Assembly (NCBI GenBank): GCA_030549335.1
Contig: CM060189.1
Location: 52,670,917 to 52,734,916 of the forward strand
Reading direction: 5' to 3'
Length of the DNA: 64,000 nucleotides
Source of the DNA: Pontederia crassipes
Taxonomy: Eukaryota > Streptophyta > Magnoliopsida > Commelinales > Pontederiaceae
The translations under genes and the position numbers were made by a program. Under the pieces are notes generated by a model. That model was not told where the DNA came from, did not search any database, and saw nothing but the letters and a program-made list of their open reading frames with translations. Below, one piece after another: positions 36,015-48,839 of the stretch; position 1 is the first letter of the stretch; every line of letters starts with the position of its first letter.

Positions 36015-36960
36015 CTAAAAATTTGGCCTGCTGATAACTTGAGCCAGGTTGAACTCTACCTTGTCCTCTCCAATTTGAAATGTCAATCTACCCTCCTTAA
36101 CATCTATGACAACTCCTACAGTGGCTAGGAAGGGTCTCCCTAATAGAATTGGGGTGTTCAGGTCCTCATCCATGTCAAGTACTACAAAGTCCACAAGAAT
36201 ATAAAATTTTCCAACTTTGAGGAGTATGTCTTCAAGAATTCCATGTGGATACTTGATGGATCTGTCAGCTAGTTGCAAGGACATGTTGGTGGGCTTCATA
36301 TCTCCAACTTCTAACTTCCTACAAAGTGATAGAGAGATTACACTCACTGATGCACACAAATCACACATTGCCCTCTGAATTTTTCTATTCCCAATTTCAC
36401 AAGAAATTGAGAAGCTTCTTGGATCCTTTAGCTTGGGAGGCAACTTATTTTGGATGATGGCAGAAGCCTCCTCAGTCAAAGCTATGATCTCATGCTCCAT
36501 GATTCTCCTTTTCTTGGTCAATATCTCCTTTAGGAACTTGGCATATGAGGGCATTTCCTGAATTGCCTCCACAAATGGCACATTGATATACAACTTCTTC
36601 AAAATTTTCAGGAATCTCCCATATTGCTGATCTTGCCTAGCCTTGACCAATCTTTGTGGGAATGGCACCTTATCAAAAATTTTGGTCTTGGCTTCATTTT
36701 GAAGATTCTGATTTCTGGTTTCCACCACAGTCAGTTGACTTTTCAGCAGTTTTGGACTTTGATTTGCTTGGGCTGGATTGTTCTCAACATTCTTCATTGG
36801 TTCTTTAACAATCCTCCCACTTCTGAGCTGGACAGCTTGGACTTGCTCCTTAGGATTGACTTTTGGTTGTCCTGGGAAGAACATGGGTGGCCTAGTTGAG
36901 GTACTAGCTTGTTGGGCAATCTGATTTTCAAGAATCTTTTGGTGGGCACTCAAGGTCTCA
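36015..36960 (-). mobile_element. Protease region of element A2 (fossil)
   Basis: The segment contains the Athila-type aspartic protease domain: the active-site region at about 36365-36340, then SLQLADRSIKYPHGILEDIL, a VGKF-VDFVVLDMDED stretch, and ILLGRPFLAT. It matches the retropepsin-like domain of Ty3 elements. It is preceded by a linker rich in K, Q and P. Confidence 0.88.
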
Positions 36961-38257
36961 TATCCAGTGGTCAATTTATGCATTGCCTCCTCTTGCTTCT
37001 CCTGCTTCTTCAGAATTTGTTGCACTAACTCCTCCATTTTTTAGAATTGAGTGGCTTGAGCTTGTGGTGGCTCATATGGAGGTGGTTGATAGTTGAAGAC
37101 TGATTCTGATATAGAGGTGGTTGATTCCTTGGCAGGATCTTAGCCTGCCAATTAGAATTTTGCATGGGTGACCTTTGGTAATGATTGGCCTTGTAGGAGA
37201 AGTAGGGATGGTTCCTATTTTCTGGAGTATAGAACTCAGCAAGGGGCTTCACTCCATAATTCCCCACAGCATTCACTTGGTCAATGGATTGTTCATATTG
37301 CTGCATAATGAGGTTGCAACTCTCTGTGATATGTTCTTGGTTTCCACACACATCACACTTGGCTTCAGAATTGGATGCCTTTCCCACATTAGTTGACAAA
37401 TTCAGCTTCTCCAAGGCCTTTTGCAGGACTTCTTCAATCTGAATTGAAATATTGTTGACTTGGTTATCATTTGATGGCCTCCTTGTCCTATCATGAGCGA
37501 GGAAGTGGTAATTCTTGGCAATGTTCTGAATTAATTGGTAAGCCTTATCAATATTCTTGGATGCAAAAATCCCTCCTGCAGCTGTGTCTAGTGCCACCTT
37601 GGATGGATAATTTTGACCCTTGTGGAAATAGTTGACTAATTGCCCTTTTTTATACCCATGGTGTGGACATGCCCTCAACAAGCTTTGAAGTCTTTGTCAT
37701 GCATCACATATGTTCTCCTGATCCAATTGGTAAAACATGACAATCTGGTCCCTATAGTTATCAGTTTTGCTAGGTGAAAAGAATTCAGCTAGAAACAATT
37801 GAACTATGGACTCCCAAGTGGCAATCTCTTCAGGTTTGAGGGTCTTGTACCAAGTCTTGGCCATGTCCTTAAGTGAAAAGGGGAATAGCCTCATGTACAC
37901 AGCATTCATAGGGGTATTGTTGAAGTGGACAGTGCCGCATATCTCTTTGATGTTGTCAAGGTGTGAAGCTGGATCCTCATTCCCCAATCCAGCAAATTGA
38001 TATTGCCTTATCATTGTAACCAATGCTAGATTCACTTCAAAGTTAGCAACAGGTGCTAAGGCTCCATCCCCTTATTGATTTCTGACATTGCTGGGTGAAT
38101 AACAATCTTTGAGTGTTCTTGGTGCAGCCATGTTAACCTCTTCTTCTTCTTTTTCAAAAATTCTTTTTATTGCCTCTTCCCTTTGCAATCTCCTACTTCT
38201 CAAAAATCTCCTTTCAAGTTCAGGATCTGCTAGATAATAGTCCTCTTGATTATTCAA
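36960..38257 (-). mobile_element. gag region of element A2 (fossil)
   Basis: This is an Athila-type Gag: MNNQEDYYLADPELER near the start, the gag domain with LFPFSLKDMAKTWYKTLKPE and FFSPSKTDNYRDQI (about 37980-37730), then a zinc knuckle of CCHC type (CDVCGNQEHITESC, about 37350) and a coiled tail. The region is broken in more than one place. Gag forms the particle that packages the element's RNA. Confidence 0.85.
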
Positions 38258-38452
38258 ATCTTACATAAATAAATTCAGAAGTATCGAATTCAGAAAAGAA
38301 AGAAAACTGGACAAAAATGAAAAATTCATAATGATAACTTGCAAAAGCTGAAAATTGGGTTAATAAATGGGCTGATAACTAGTCTAAAATTAATCTAAAT
38401 TATCTAAGTTAATCTAATTGATCTTAAATCTCCGATAACGGTGTCAAAAACT

Positions 38453-40889
38453 TAATGTGAGTTAAGTAGAGTATAGTGATAACTTTCTGATTTTGTGATC
38501 AGAATTGGAAATTTTGAATTTTTGATTTAACTCCCTAAAATCACTCTCTACTGCAAGTGCACAGGTCAATTGTAATAGACCCAAATGTCATATCCATAGT
38601 GATTTGAAACCAATGACTCCCTAAAACAATTTAGACTAGCCTTAACTAAAGTGACAAAATCAGAAAATTAAAGGAAAGTGAAAACAGGTTTTTAAAAGTG
38701 ACAAAAAGGATAACTATTTTTGGTGTTTTGATAATAGAAATGAACTGATATCTAATTACTGAATTGAGGACTAAAAATGGTTTGTCAATCAATGGAAATG
38801 TTCTCCTAAGTGTTAGGGTTCATCTAATTCAGTTATGGATGGAATGAAACATTTTAACAATTTTAAATCAAATCTGATTCAACCTTAAGTATGGCTGCTC
38901 TCACAGCTTAATTAGTCCAAAACTAATCATTATATTCTCATATAAATGTTAGCTAGGTTGGATTAGAGAAGGATCCCCACTGAATGCCAAGTTATCATTA
39001 ACATATGCACAAGTCGCTCACTGATTTTGCCATTTCTTCTCAGATTTTGGCAATTTCAGTTTGGCACTTCAACCAAACCACACATCAACTACTTAGAAAT
39101 GCTATGAATCCAATCCAAATGCTAATGCTTCTTGGTTTATCTCTAAACAACAAGAGAATTTTAAATCAACCTCTCAGTTGTAAATTGAAATGAAATCCAC
39201 ATTAGTATTAATCAATTGGATAAAATCAGCACATATCACACATTGAAATTCAGCACATGCCATTGCTTCTTGGTCCATCTCTGAACAGCAAGATAACCCT
39301 AAGTTCACTTCTTGGTGATGATGGAATCAGGGGTTTTTCAACAGCAAGACAGATTCCACAAATTTCAGGAAATCAGAATTTGAAAATCAGAAATCAGAAA
39401 ATAAGAATTTTGCAACAATTCAGGGATTGAAATCTTAGAAATACCATTGTTTCTTGATTCATTTCTGAACAAGAATGAAACCATAAAGCAACCTCTTAGT
39501 TGTTAATTCAATTAGGGCTCCACAATGATAAAAATAGATTCAACAAAAATTCAGGAATCAGAAATGGAAAATAGATTTTAGAAATAAATGAATCAGATTC
39601 CTAATTGGGGATTGAACTTAGAAACTTGACATTGGTTCTTGATTCATTTCTGAACAAAGAGTAGATCAAAGGACAACCTTTCAGTTGTAAATATAAGTAG
39701 GACCTCCAATGTCAAGAACAGATCCATAAAAATCAGAATTTCAGAAATCAGAAAATCAGAACTTGAATTCAGTGCAGGAAATCAGATTGGTTTTTCATCC
39801 ATCCACAACTAAATTAGACTACTACCCTATCCTAGGAGAGATTGGATTTGCTCCTCATAATTACAAAGATTGATACAAAATAGGAGAAGGAATCCATGCT
39901 AAACATTCTGAATTTAAAAAATAAAATTCTGTCCAAAGGAATCAGATGTAGATCCCTTCTTCAGCTCTTGCCTTAGCTCTCTTCTGATCCAGGAACCCCT
40001 GCAATGGCTAGCCCCCCTTTCCATCTAGATTCTACAGCTTATATATGATCTTGTCCACCCTTGGATGAAGATTAGAATGTTCCATTCCCCTCTGATTATG
40101 CCAAGTGTCATGGTCCAGAAATAATGGCAGGTGCAGTAGCTTTTGGATAGCAAAAAGCAAGTGGTCCCCCCTCCTTTTCCAGCCTTGTTTTCTCTGCTAG
40201 AAAGGCGAAAACAACAAGCATCAAAGTCCTTGAATAGGATTTAAACAAATAAGGATTAGAACAGCAACTAGTATCAGCTCTATTGTCAAATGAGATTTGG
40301 TGTTGTGCAAGAATGAAATCCTTATTTGTTTAATGATAACTTATTGCCCGAAATGATAACTTTGTACCATATCATCAAAATTGTCCAAATATGAGTGGTT
40401 CAGAGCAAAGGGATTAGGATAGTAAGTAAATGAGGTCAATTATCAAGTGTGGATAATATTTCATAGGAATGATAACTTGAGCCCGGAATGATAACTTTGC
40501 ACAAAGAATGATAACTTTTGAAATGGGATGATTACTTTGCACAAATTGAACAATGAACATCCAAATATGATTAATTCATAATAGCAAGGGATTTAGGGCA
40601 AGATAACCGCTAGAAATCAGCTCAATTAGTAAAATGATAACTTCATGACTTGGAATGATAACTTGCCCAAAAACTAATAACTTGGCATAGAATTGATAAC
40701 TTTATGGATTTTAGCAATTCAAAACCTCTATGCACATGGAATTAAGTGTAAAATGAGGATGATCAGCTGGTTATCACAATCCATTGCATTCCATGCATAA
40801 TTGGCCAAAAGTAAGACAAAATGAGGGCTCGACAAGGGTGAAATGAATGGAAAATGGAGTAAAAACTTAATATGATCGACTAGTGATCA
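38453..40889 (-). repeat. LTR of element A2
   Basis: On the minus strand it runs from TGATCACTAG (40889) to CACATTA (38453). It shares with the A1 LTR the AAGTTATCATT phrases (about 40890-40250), the block GGATAGGGTAGTAGTCTA, and the modules ACTGAGAGGT to CAGAGATGGACCAAGAAGC. It is about 2.4 kb against about 3.7 kb for A1. The difference is largely the number of modules and the 890-base tandem duplication in A1. Confidence 0.88.
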
Positions 40890-43166
40890 ACTCGTTGTTA
40901 TCTTATTGTGAACTTTATATTGCTGGACAACAACTTTGTCTTCCTCAATTTGTTGTTGTGACTCGTTGTTATCTCATTGTGAACTTTAAGTTGTTGCATA
41001 GCAACTTTGTCTTCATCCATTTGTTGATTGGTGGATGTTTTCTTCTTTCCCATTGAGGATGTAGTGATATGAGCGTGATAGTTGAGTCGTGTACTAAAGA
41101 TGTAAACCTGAAAACTTAACACAAGTAAGAGAAAAGGTGAAAGCAAAAAATAATAATAAAGTTTCAAAATACCATAAAATTAGACTAGTAAGTAAAGAAT
41201 AATTTTCCGACAACGGCGCCAAAAACTTGATGCAAGAATTGATAACAATTAAATGCTAGAAAGTGCACTAGTCGAACCCACAAGAAATTAACTTACTTAA
41301 TTAAACATATTTCAAAGGCTCATAGGAGACAACATGGTTTGGGTAAAAGATGTGCATAAAATAAAATTGTAGAAAAGTAAATACTAAAATTAAATTAATC
41401 TAATCTAATCTACTGAAGCATAGGGCTTAGGATGATAAAAGAAATTGTAGACAAACTAAATTGCCCAAATATTACAAGTTAGTTTTTGATGACAAATTAG
41501 AGTCTACTCAAATTATTGATTTCCTTCTAGTATCAGTCACCCTACCTTAATTTAAATTAGATTAAGACTACTCCATCATGGATCATAATCTAATCAAATC
41601 TAAAATTAAGATGCATTAAAATGTAGTCTCTAAACTATTATCACCCATACCACGATAATGATTAATAGATCGCACAACTAATATTCCGTCAAAGATTATA
41701 CGAGTTGTGACATGCAATACTTGGACTTAAAAGTCAAGAAATAATTTCACAGAAATCATACAATCAAAAGTAACTACTCCAACAAGGACGATAGCTAACT
41801 ATAGAAGGCAATTAATCTAAAAATCATTAATAATAGCATGCATATTCGAAAGAAAACTGAACTATAATCGATTATGAAATAAGATTTAACAGTTTGCTTT
41901 TAACGATTAAAATTGTTACAATTGTCTCAAACAAAAAATGAAACTAAAAGAATCCAAATTACTAAAGATAGAATAATGTATCAATTAAACATAAAATCAT
42001 CCCAATAGAAGGTAGAGCGGAGAGTTCTCTCGGGAACATCGAAGAACTGTTGCCCGATTTTTGTCTCGAGTCAATCGTGTAGAAATTATTTCAACGAGCC
42101 CTCTGAAGTTCTCCCATGTTCTTAGCTTCAAAGCTCTAGTTGTAGGCCCTAGAATTCTGGCTACTGGATGTCCCTTTTTATAGAGGGCCAGGTTTCCATG
42201 AGGTTTGAAAATAAACGAAAACCTTTTTCCATGTGAAAAAAAGTAAATTCGAAGTTCTATTGATTATGAAAGTTTTGCCTTGTAAAACTCTAAAATTTCT
42301 AATCTAATTTGTTTCCAATTGATCTCTATGACATGTGATAAGAGTTGGAGTCTTGGTGCATTGAGAATTCTTTCTAAAATAAACTATGAGTTGAATTTTG
42401 TGTCTACACGCTCCCTGTAATTGATTTATGGCTCAATCAGAATCAAAATTAGATTTTCCTACTATCTTCACGGGGCGTGAGAAGAGTTTCACGGTCGTGA
42501 TTCGGGCGATTTTTCTTCGACCGCACGACTTTGTGTGATTTCACGGCCGGTGACAAAGTACTAATGGCCCATGAAGATTACTGTATCGATCTAGAGCATT
42601 CTAGTCAACCCATTAAGCGTAGATCATAGGCTATTAGTTGATGATCATCAATTCAAAACCTTCTGTGATGTCCGTGAAAACTATGTAACGGCCGGTAATA
42701 TCGTAATCTTTGGACTATAACAGTCCGTTAGTCTTGGCTCATGGCTCGTGATAATTCTTCCATATCTGCTTCATTATAGGAACCATGAGAATGTGCAATT
42801 TGTGAAAATCTGTTGTAACAATCGTAATAAATATGTCACAGTTCGTAAGTTATCTTCATTTGAACTGAGCACCGCTTGGTCCGTGAAATGCAATGGTTGG
42901 CGTGAAAGTTGGTCTTCACGGCCGTGATACATATGTAACGGCCCATGAAACCATGTTTTCTTCATTTGACTGTTTCTGGCAGAGCCGTGCGGATGGGCGG
43001 ATGAGGCGTGAGATTGTATATTACGGCTCATGAGAGGATGGTCACGGCCCGTGAAATCTATTTTTATATGTAAGCAATTCTATAAAAATAGATGCATGTT
43101 ATGAATAAATTACGCAAAATAAGCATAAATGCAAGTCTAATTATATGTTATAAAATGGATGCATCA
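40890..43166 (-). mobile_element. Element C2: LTR plus gag start, minus strand
   Basis: The LTR runs from TGATGCATCC (43166) to TGCATCA (41228) on the minus strand. It is followed by an excellent tRNA-Asp primer site, TTTTTGGCGCCGTTG (about 41225-41211), and a short gag start (MGKKKTSTNQQMDEDK, about 41050). At 40890 the sequence passes into element A2, which inserted here. A 71-base unit is repeated in tandem at 40890-41030. A TATA box CTCTATAAAAAGGG lies near 42170-42187 (minus). The LTR start resembles that of element B (TGATGCATGC). Confidence 0.8.
42460..43060. repeat. CACGGCCGTGA phrase array in LTR C2
   Basis: At least twelve copies or variants of TCACGGCCGTGA, GTAACGGCCCATGA and TTACGGCTCATGAG lie upstream of the TATA box of this minus-strand LTR. 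The consensus is self-complementary. It belongs to the same phrase family as the spacer array of fragment C1 at 14740-15900. Confidence 0.75.
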
Positions 43167-44500
43167 CTCTGCGTGAGAGGCGGCTCGTCGGTCGCCTCAC
43201 ACATTGGCGCGGCCCTCGGGAGCCGACTTTGCGCGAGAGGCTGCCACCCAGCGCGTGAGGCGGCCAGTGAGCCACCTCTCGCCAGGCACGAAGCTGCCAC
43301 AGCGCGCCGTCGGAAACGTAGAAGAGGAAGTGGGCGTACCTGAACGCGGATGAATAGGATTAGGAAGAAAATTGGATTAGGTTAAACAAGAATGTTTATA
43401 TCCTAATATTAATTAGTCTTTTGTTTGGGGTAAAAAAGAAAAAAAACATATTGAAATTTTATCTTAGAAATAAATATTTTTTTGTGTTCTAATCATTTAT
43501 TTAAGGAAATAAAAAAATGTGAAAATATGTAAATATGTATATATATAACTTAAATCCCAATCACATTTAATTAATTTTAAAAAGTTAGACATACATAAAA
43601 ATAAAAAGCAAAGAATTTAATTTATCATCTATGTAAGGAATAAATAAATATTATCATAAATAAAGAATTATTATCTAAGTATTAACATAAATAAATATTA
43701 GAATTTAAAAGATAAGATATTTAATTTATCTTTTATTAATAACACTAAAACATAAAGTATAATTATAATTTTTCATTTTTAAAATTTTTAAATAATAATT
43801 AATAATGTATTTACCAATATAGGTGTTAATTAGATCATACACTTTTTAAGCTCAATGTAAAAGAATAACAATTATTAATGTAATTTATTAACAAAACATA
43901 TATATATGTGTGTGTGTGTGTTTATATACACTTAATAATGTTGATACTCTTGAATATTAATAAAGTATGAATCACATATTAATCTTTTATAAAATCTTGC
44001 ATGTTATTTTCCACAAAATTTAAAAATGTAACAAATACATAGTGTTGTCTTCAACTATATTAGTTATGAAATTTTTGTTCCTAATATTGATGACAAAGAA
44101 TATAGTTTATTACAAAAATCAAAATTATCGCAATTACTTACATTATTTGCCACAAAATATATCTTCATAATTATTGTTAAATCATTATTCCCACGATATA
44201 AATTATTTATGACTACAAAGTCATTAATACTCACAAAAATAATAATCGTGACTATAAGAAATGATTATTATCACGAACTAGCATGTTGTGGTTATTAATT
44301 TGTGGACATAAACCACATGTGTCATAGTGAGGTTTGTTTCAGAGACGTCCACCCACCTCGGAGTTTAATTTATAATTTTCAATCTTTAGTTTATATTTTT
44401 TTCCTCGAATTTGATGTTAATTATTTCGATTATGAATTAGTTTAGTTGTTAGAGAAAGACTACGTTGAACCTCAATTTTTTCTTAATACATTTTATTATT
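43167..44500. other. GC-rich patch followed by AT-rich sequence
   Basis: Bases 43167-43345 are sharply GC-rich, with repeated CGCGAGAGGC and CGTGAGGCGGC motifs, and end abruptly in AT-rich DNA. The AT-rich part contains a GT microsatellite near 43905-43922. Near 44150-44330 there are scattered CACAAA and TTGTGG units ending in GTCATAGTG, which may be a decayed CACTA sub-terminal region. No gene is supported. Confidence 0.4.
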
Positions 44501-45373
44501 TAGACTTTTGAGAACATGGTTATGGTGTGCATTTCATGCTTTATCTGAGTTCATTAGTTTCTTGCATTATTTTTATATAATTTTGCATGATTTATGCAAG
44601 AGAAAATCGTTCAGAATTGCCTACGTGTGAAACCTGGACTGAGTTGGTACAACTCGAGATGGGTTCCTCCTTTATTTCCGCTGAACTGGTACAACTCGAG
44701 CTGGGTTCCTCCTTTATTTCCGCTGAACTGAACTTTTGTATATGACCCGGGCTGAGTTCCATCAGACCAAGTTCGGTTATTTTGATATTTTGGTTAGTAA
44801 ATTAGTTTTAATTGCTAACAATTGTGTCACTAAATGGAGATTTACAATTTAAAGCATCTTACATAAAGTATATTGGAGTTGATCGAGTTTTCGACATTTT
44901 AAATTTTACTTCTATTTAAGATAGTTAGGTTCTCAAGTTTTTTAGACCTTTACTTTAAGCAATCCTTCATATTAATGCATCTTAGTTCAGAGTATATTAA
45001 AGTGGATTGAGTTTTCAACGTTATTTGATTATATTCTTAATTATGGTAGTTAGGTCTTCAAGCTTTTGAGTCCTATACCTTTTATCCATTTATTTTCTAC
45101 AAGAAGTCTATTTTGATTGATTGTTAATTAAAAGAATACGAAGCCTAAACTCTACTTTCTCTCACATTATTAAGGGCATCATTATATCTGATTGTCATTG
45201 TTTGAATTACTTTTATCTAAAATCAATTCTTATTAATTTCTCAATTAATAAACTTAAGTTAGAAAGATAAGAATCTAAATCAATCCTCGTAGGTTCGACA
45301 CTCTATCACTCTTTATTATTTGATACAATCTAGTATACTTACTAGTATATTTGCGCTTAAATTGCACGCATTA
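44500..45373 (+). mobile_element. Decayed Athila-like LTR remnant
   Basis: The end of this segment, CCTCGTAGGTTCGACACTCT to TTGCACGCATTA (45290-45373), parallels the LTR ends of elements B (4140-4243) and C2 (GGGTTCGACTAGTGCAC). No primer site follows, so it would be a 3' or solo LTR. Near 44640-44728 a 47-base unit containing TACAACTCGAGCTGGGTTCC is present twice in tandem. The left boundary is uncertain. Confidence 0.45.
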
Positions 45374-45564
45374 GCATCTATGTAATCTCTTATTCTATTC
45401 ATAGCCTTAAAAAGCTTCATATTCCATATTGCATTTAAAATCTATCTAAGCTAATTTCAAGAAACTTACTTGACCCTTTTTTTATGATGCGGTGGTTTCT
45501 CATGACGTATGCACATGGACTCCATTTTATTAGAGACAATTAAGAAGTGTCTCTCATACTTTTA

Positions 45565-46787
45565 TAACATCCTGAGATTTTTTTTTCTTTGCCTGCCAAG
45601 AAGGCTATCTCGACGAGGCCACTCAATTCTATGACTTAGGACAATCAACATGCTGGTTTACAATGATGAAATATTTAATTTAAAATAATTTATACAATAT
45701 ACAAAAGCTATTTATACATCATCCAATAACTTGTGAGTTCATGGGTCCTACATCTATACAATAATGAACTCTATATCCATGTGCATGTCATTCGTCAAAG
45801 CAGCCACCAACTATCTCACCATCATCATCACGATCATTTGTACGGATCCAACTAGAGGGACAAAGCCAATAAAAAAACGTAGTACATAAGATCATCCATA
45901 ATAATAACTATATGAACCATAGTTAATATAAATATTAATACTATCAACAAATAATTATCCATAATAATATATCAATTATCCATCATCCACTAGGGCATAA
46001 TCAATGGTCCATCGGCCACTAGGGAGCAATTCAATTATCAATCAGTCACTAGAGCGAAATCAATTATCTATCAACCACTAGAGCACAATTTATTTTACAA
46101 CTTAATTCAATTAACAATTCAATTCAATCGACAACTCAATTCAATTACGAAGACGTCCATCGACCATAAAAGTATCCATCAATCACAAAAGGGTCTCAAT
46201 CGATCACAAGGATATCGACCACGAGACCCTCAATCGACCACAACGACCTCCATCGATCATAAAGGCATCAATAGACCATAAGGGCTTCCATTAATAATTA
46301 TGCATTAACAATCGATTCCTTGGGCCTCCATCGACTCAATGAGTCTCAATCGAAGACAAGGATCTTTATCGACTACGAAGGTCTCAATCAACCACAATGG
46401 CCTGAGTCACTTGGAACACGGACTGTGTTCCCAATTACATTTTTCCATCTCGGACAAGCAACATCAGGTCGGGTATGATGTGAACTTGGGCTGGGTTGGC
46501 CCGATTCAACTCAATCCACCTTATATATTGAAACCCGGGCCATGTTCTTTTAATCCAATTAAGCTCGGGTTCTCCAGAACTCGGTGTATATCGTAAAGTG
46601 TCTGGGCTGTGTCAAATGGGACTTGGACCGTGTTGAGCAGAACCCGAGCCGAGTTTTGTCGCCGTCATGAAATCGTATTTTTGATACAACTTTCAGCCAT
46701 TCTATCTATGCCATAGGATATCCCAACTTTCAGTCATCCTATCTATGCTATAAGATATCCAATCGATGCAAATAATATATTAATATA
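45565..46787. repeat. LTR-like region with short degenerate tandem repeats
   Basis: It begins ATAACATCCTGAGATTTTT, similar to the start of some plant chromovirus LTRs. Bases 45975-46090 hold about four units with CATC-CCACTAGGGC. Bases 46150-46400 hold about ten units of the form TCAATCGACCACAAGG. Bases 46400-46680 hold several CTCGGGCTGGGTT-like phrases. I see no matching other end or target duplication, so the element type is uncertain. Confidence 0.4.
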
Positions 46788-48309
46788 CATTATAAGAATT
46801 TAACGATGCAAAATAGTGATGCAAAATTATGCGACGCTAATTCGACGCTACTAGCATCAAAATAGCGACGACATTAGGTCGACTAGATCATACGCTAATT
46901 GCCTCCTAGTAGTGTCGACTTAGCATCACATTCGCATTACAAAAAGTCAACGCTAAACCCGACGCCATCACGACGCTATTATGACACACCAAGACTGGAA
47001 ATTGCGTGGTAAATTATAGCGTTGTATTAGCGTCGACAAGATGTGACGAAAGTTAGCATCAATAACAATGCGGCGGTAAATCAATGCAAGTTCAGGGGGA
47101 GATTTTGGCATCCGCAACTTACGTTGTATTGGCGTCGACTAGGTGTGGCGCTAAGTAGCATCAAAAAGCTTGCGTCTCTAAGTTGACACTAAGTTCTGTG
47201 TTGGCGTCAAGACATGTCGACGCTAATGTGACGCTGAATAATTTGCGACACTAATGTGAAGCTAATGAGGCGCCAACGTTAGAATTTTAAGAATATACAA
47301 GCACTTATATAAGTAATGTTAATTATTATTCGTATTTAGGTAATGTTAATTTGTATAACTATATAAGTATTTATACTCAATACAAACACATATATGCTAC
47401 CTATATTAATAATATATACACATATACACATACATATGCAATAGCCATCATGACGCTACTATACTATACTATATTATTTCATTATATAATATATAAAAAT
47501 TAATACACCACGCAATCCATACATTATACTTCAATTTTCAAATTCCAAAATTAGGAGAATAGTGCTTCTTTATTTTTCATGGGATTTAAATGGCGATTGC
47601 CAAAGATCCGACCATCGGATCATCATGAATTTTGTACCTCTTTTAGATCACGGCAACACAGATTTTTGAGTATTTTTTGACGATTTTAGGTGGGCAGAGT
47701 TAAGAACTTAGGAACATAAAGGCTTTTGACGGTCTCCAACATGAGTCCGATGGGAATCGGTCAAAACAAAAATTACAGACTCGTAGAGATCCACCTCTGG
47801 CCGTGCAAGAATCATGGCGTCTGAAGGTCAAAAGAAATTCAATAAAATGAGCAAAGTTTCATAATATAAACATACGGTTCTCCGCGATTCTCACTCGGAT
47901 TGCTACAAAAAATAGGCATTTCTAAGGGCTCGAGATGGTCAAAATACATATTTTTAATAATTATAAAAATTCCTCCGATTCTCAAAATATATATTTTTCG
48001 TAATTATAAAAATTTCTCAAAACTTCTGCCTAACCTAAGGAATCTAAAAATGCGCGTTCCAAAGAATCGAACCTTTCTAGAGCGCTCAGAATGATCACAT
48101 TTAGTTGACATAGAGTTTTCAAATTTTTTTTAAAAATGCTAATTTTCTTAGAATTTTTTATCCAAATTTAAAAAGAGTATTCAAGTGCCTATTTTTCTTT
48201 GTACAATTAAAAAATATTAGAAATTACTTTTTCTCGAAAATTGAACATCTCAGGACTTCTTAGAATGACATCATTTGATCGACATATGATTTTCAAATTT
48301 TTCGGACGA

Positions 48310-48450
48310 CATTGATAAACATATACACATATACACATATACATGTCCATATATACATATACATACCTATATACATATACATACATATATACATATACAT
48401 ACACACACATATATTTATATATATATTACATATATGCATACATATATACA
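48310..48450. repeat. TATACA microsatellite
   Basis: Repeats of TATACA, CACATA and TATACATACA run for about 140 bases. Open frames on both strands here reflect the repeat only. Confidence 0.85.
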
Positions 48451-48839
48451 TAGTTAATAATTTAGCGCCACCTTTGCGACCCATTAGCGCCGTATATCTA
48501 TAGCGACACAATGGCTTCAAACTAGCGTCTATAGTTTCGTCGCTACTCTCATAATAGCGTCGCTGTTTTGTGACGCTAGTTTAGCATCTCAGAATGTCGA
48601 CACCAATGCGACACTATAGAGCTTAGCGTCGCAACTTCTGGGTCGCTAATCTGCGATGCTATTTGACATATTTTAGAATTAATTATCTATCAAAATTGAA
48701 TTAACGTGGCGCCGCATTAGCAACACAATAGCGTCGACAGATTTGCGACGCTAAATGGCGATCTGTGTACTCATTGAAAAACAAATCCCAGCCGTCCTTT
48801 TGCTTAATCTGACGGTTCTGCCTTGTCGGCCGCCGCCCT

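Larger units (their letters stand above)
35171..40889 (-). mobile_element. Element A2: Athila-like Ty3 element, incomplete copy
   Basis: A minus-strand fossil. Parts in its own direction: LTR (40889-38453), primer site (about 38450-38434, a decayed tRNA-Asp match), gag (about 38257-37030), protease (about 36400-36015) and the first part of reverse transcriptase (about 35350-35171). Nothing corresponding to RNase H, integrase or a second LTR is present, so the copy is incomplete, and it has several breaks besides. Its LTR matches A1's, so both belong to one family. It lies inside the gag start of element C2. Age cannot be read from paired LTRs because only one is here. Confidence 0.88.

Noticed and set aside
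43170-43345. GC-rich patch as a CpG island promoter or exon
   Set aside because: It consists of GCGAGAGGC and GTGAGGCGGC repeats with no adjacent gene, splice sites or TATA box.
44300-44335. GTCATAGTG as the end of a third CACTA element
   Set aside because: No matching start CACTATGAC or target duplication was found; sub-terminal units are too weak to be sure.
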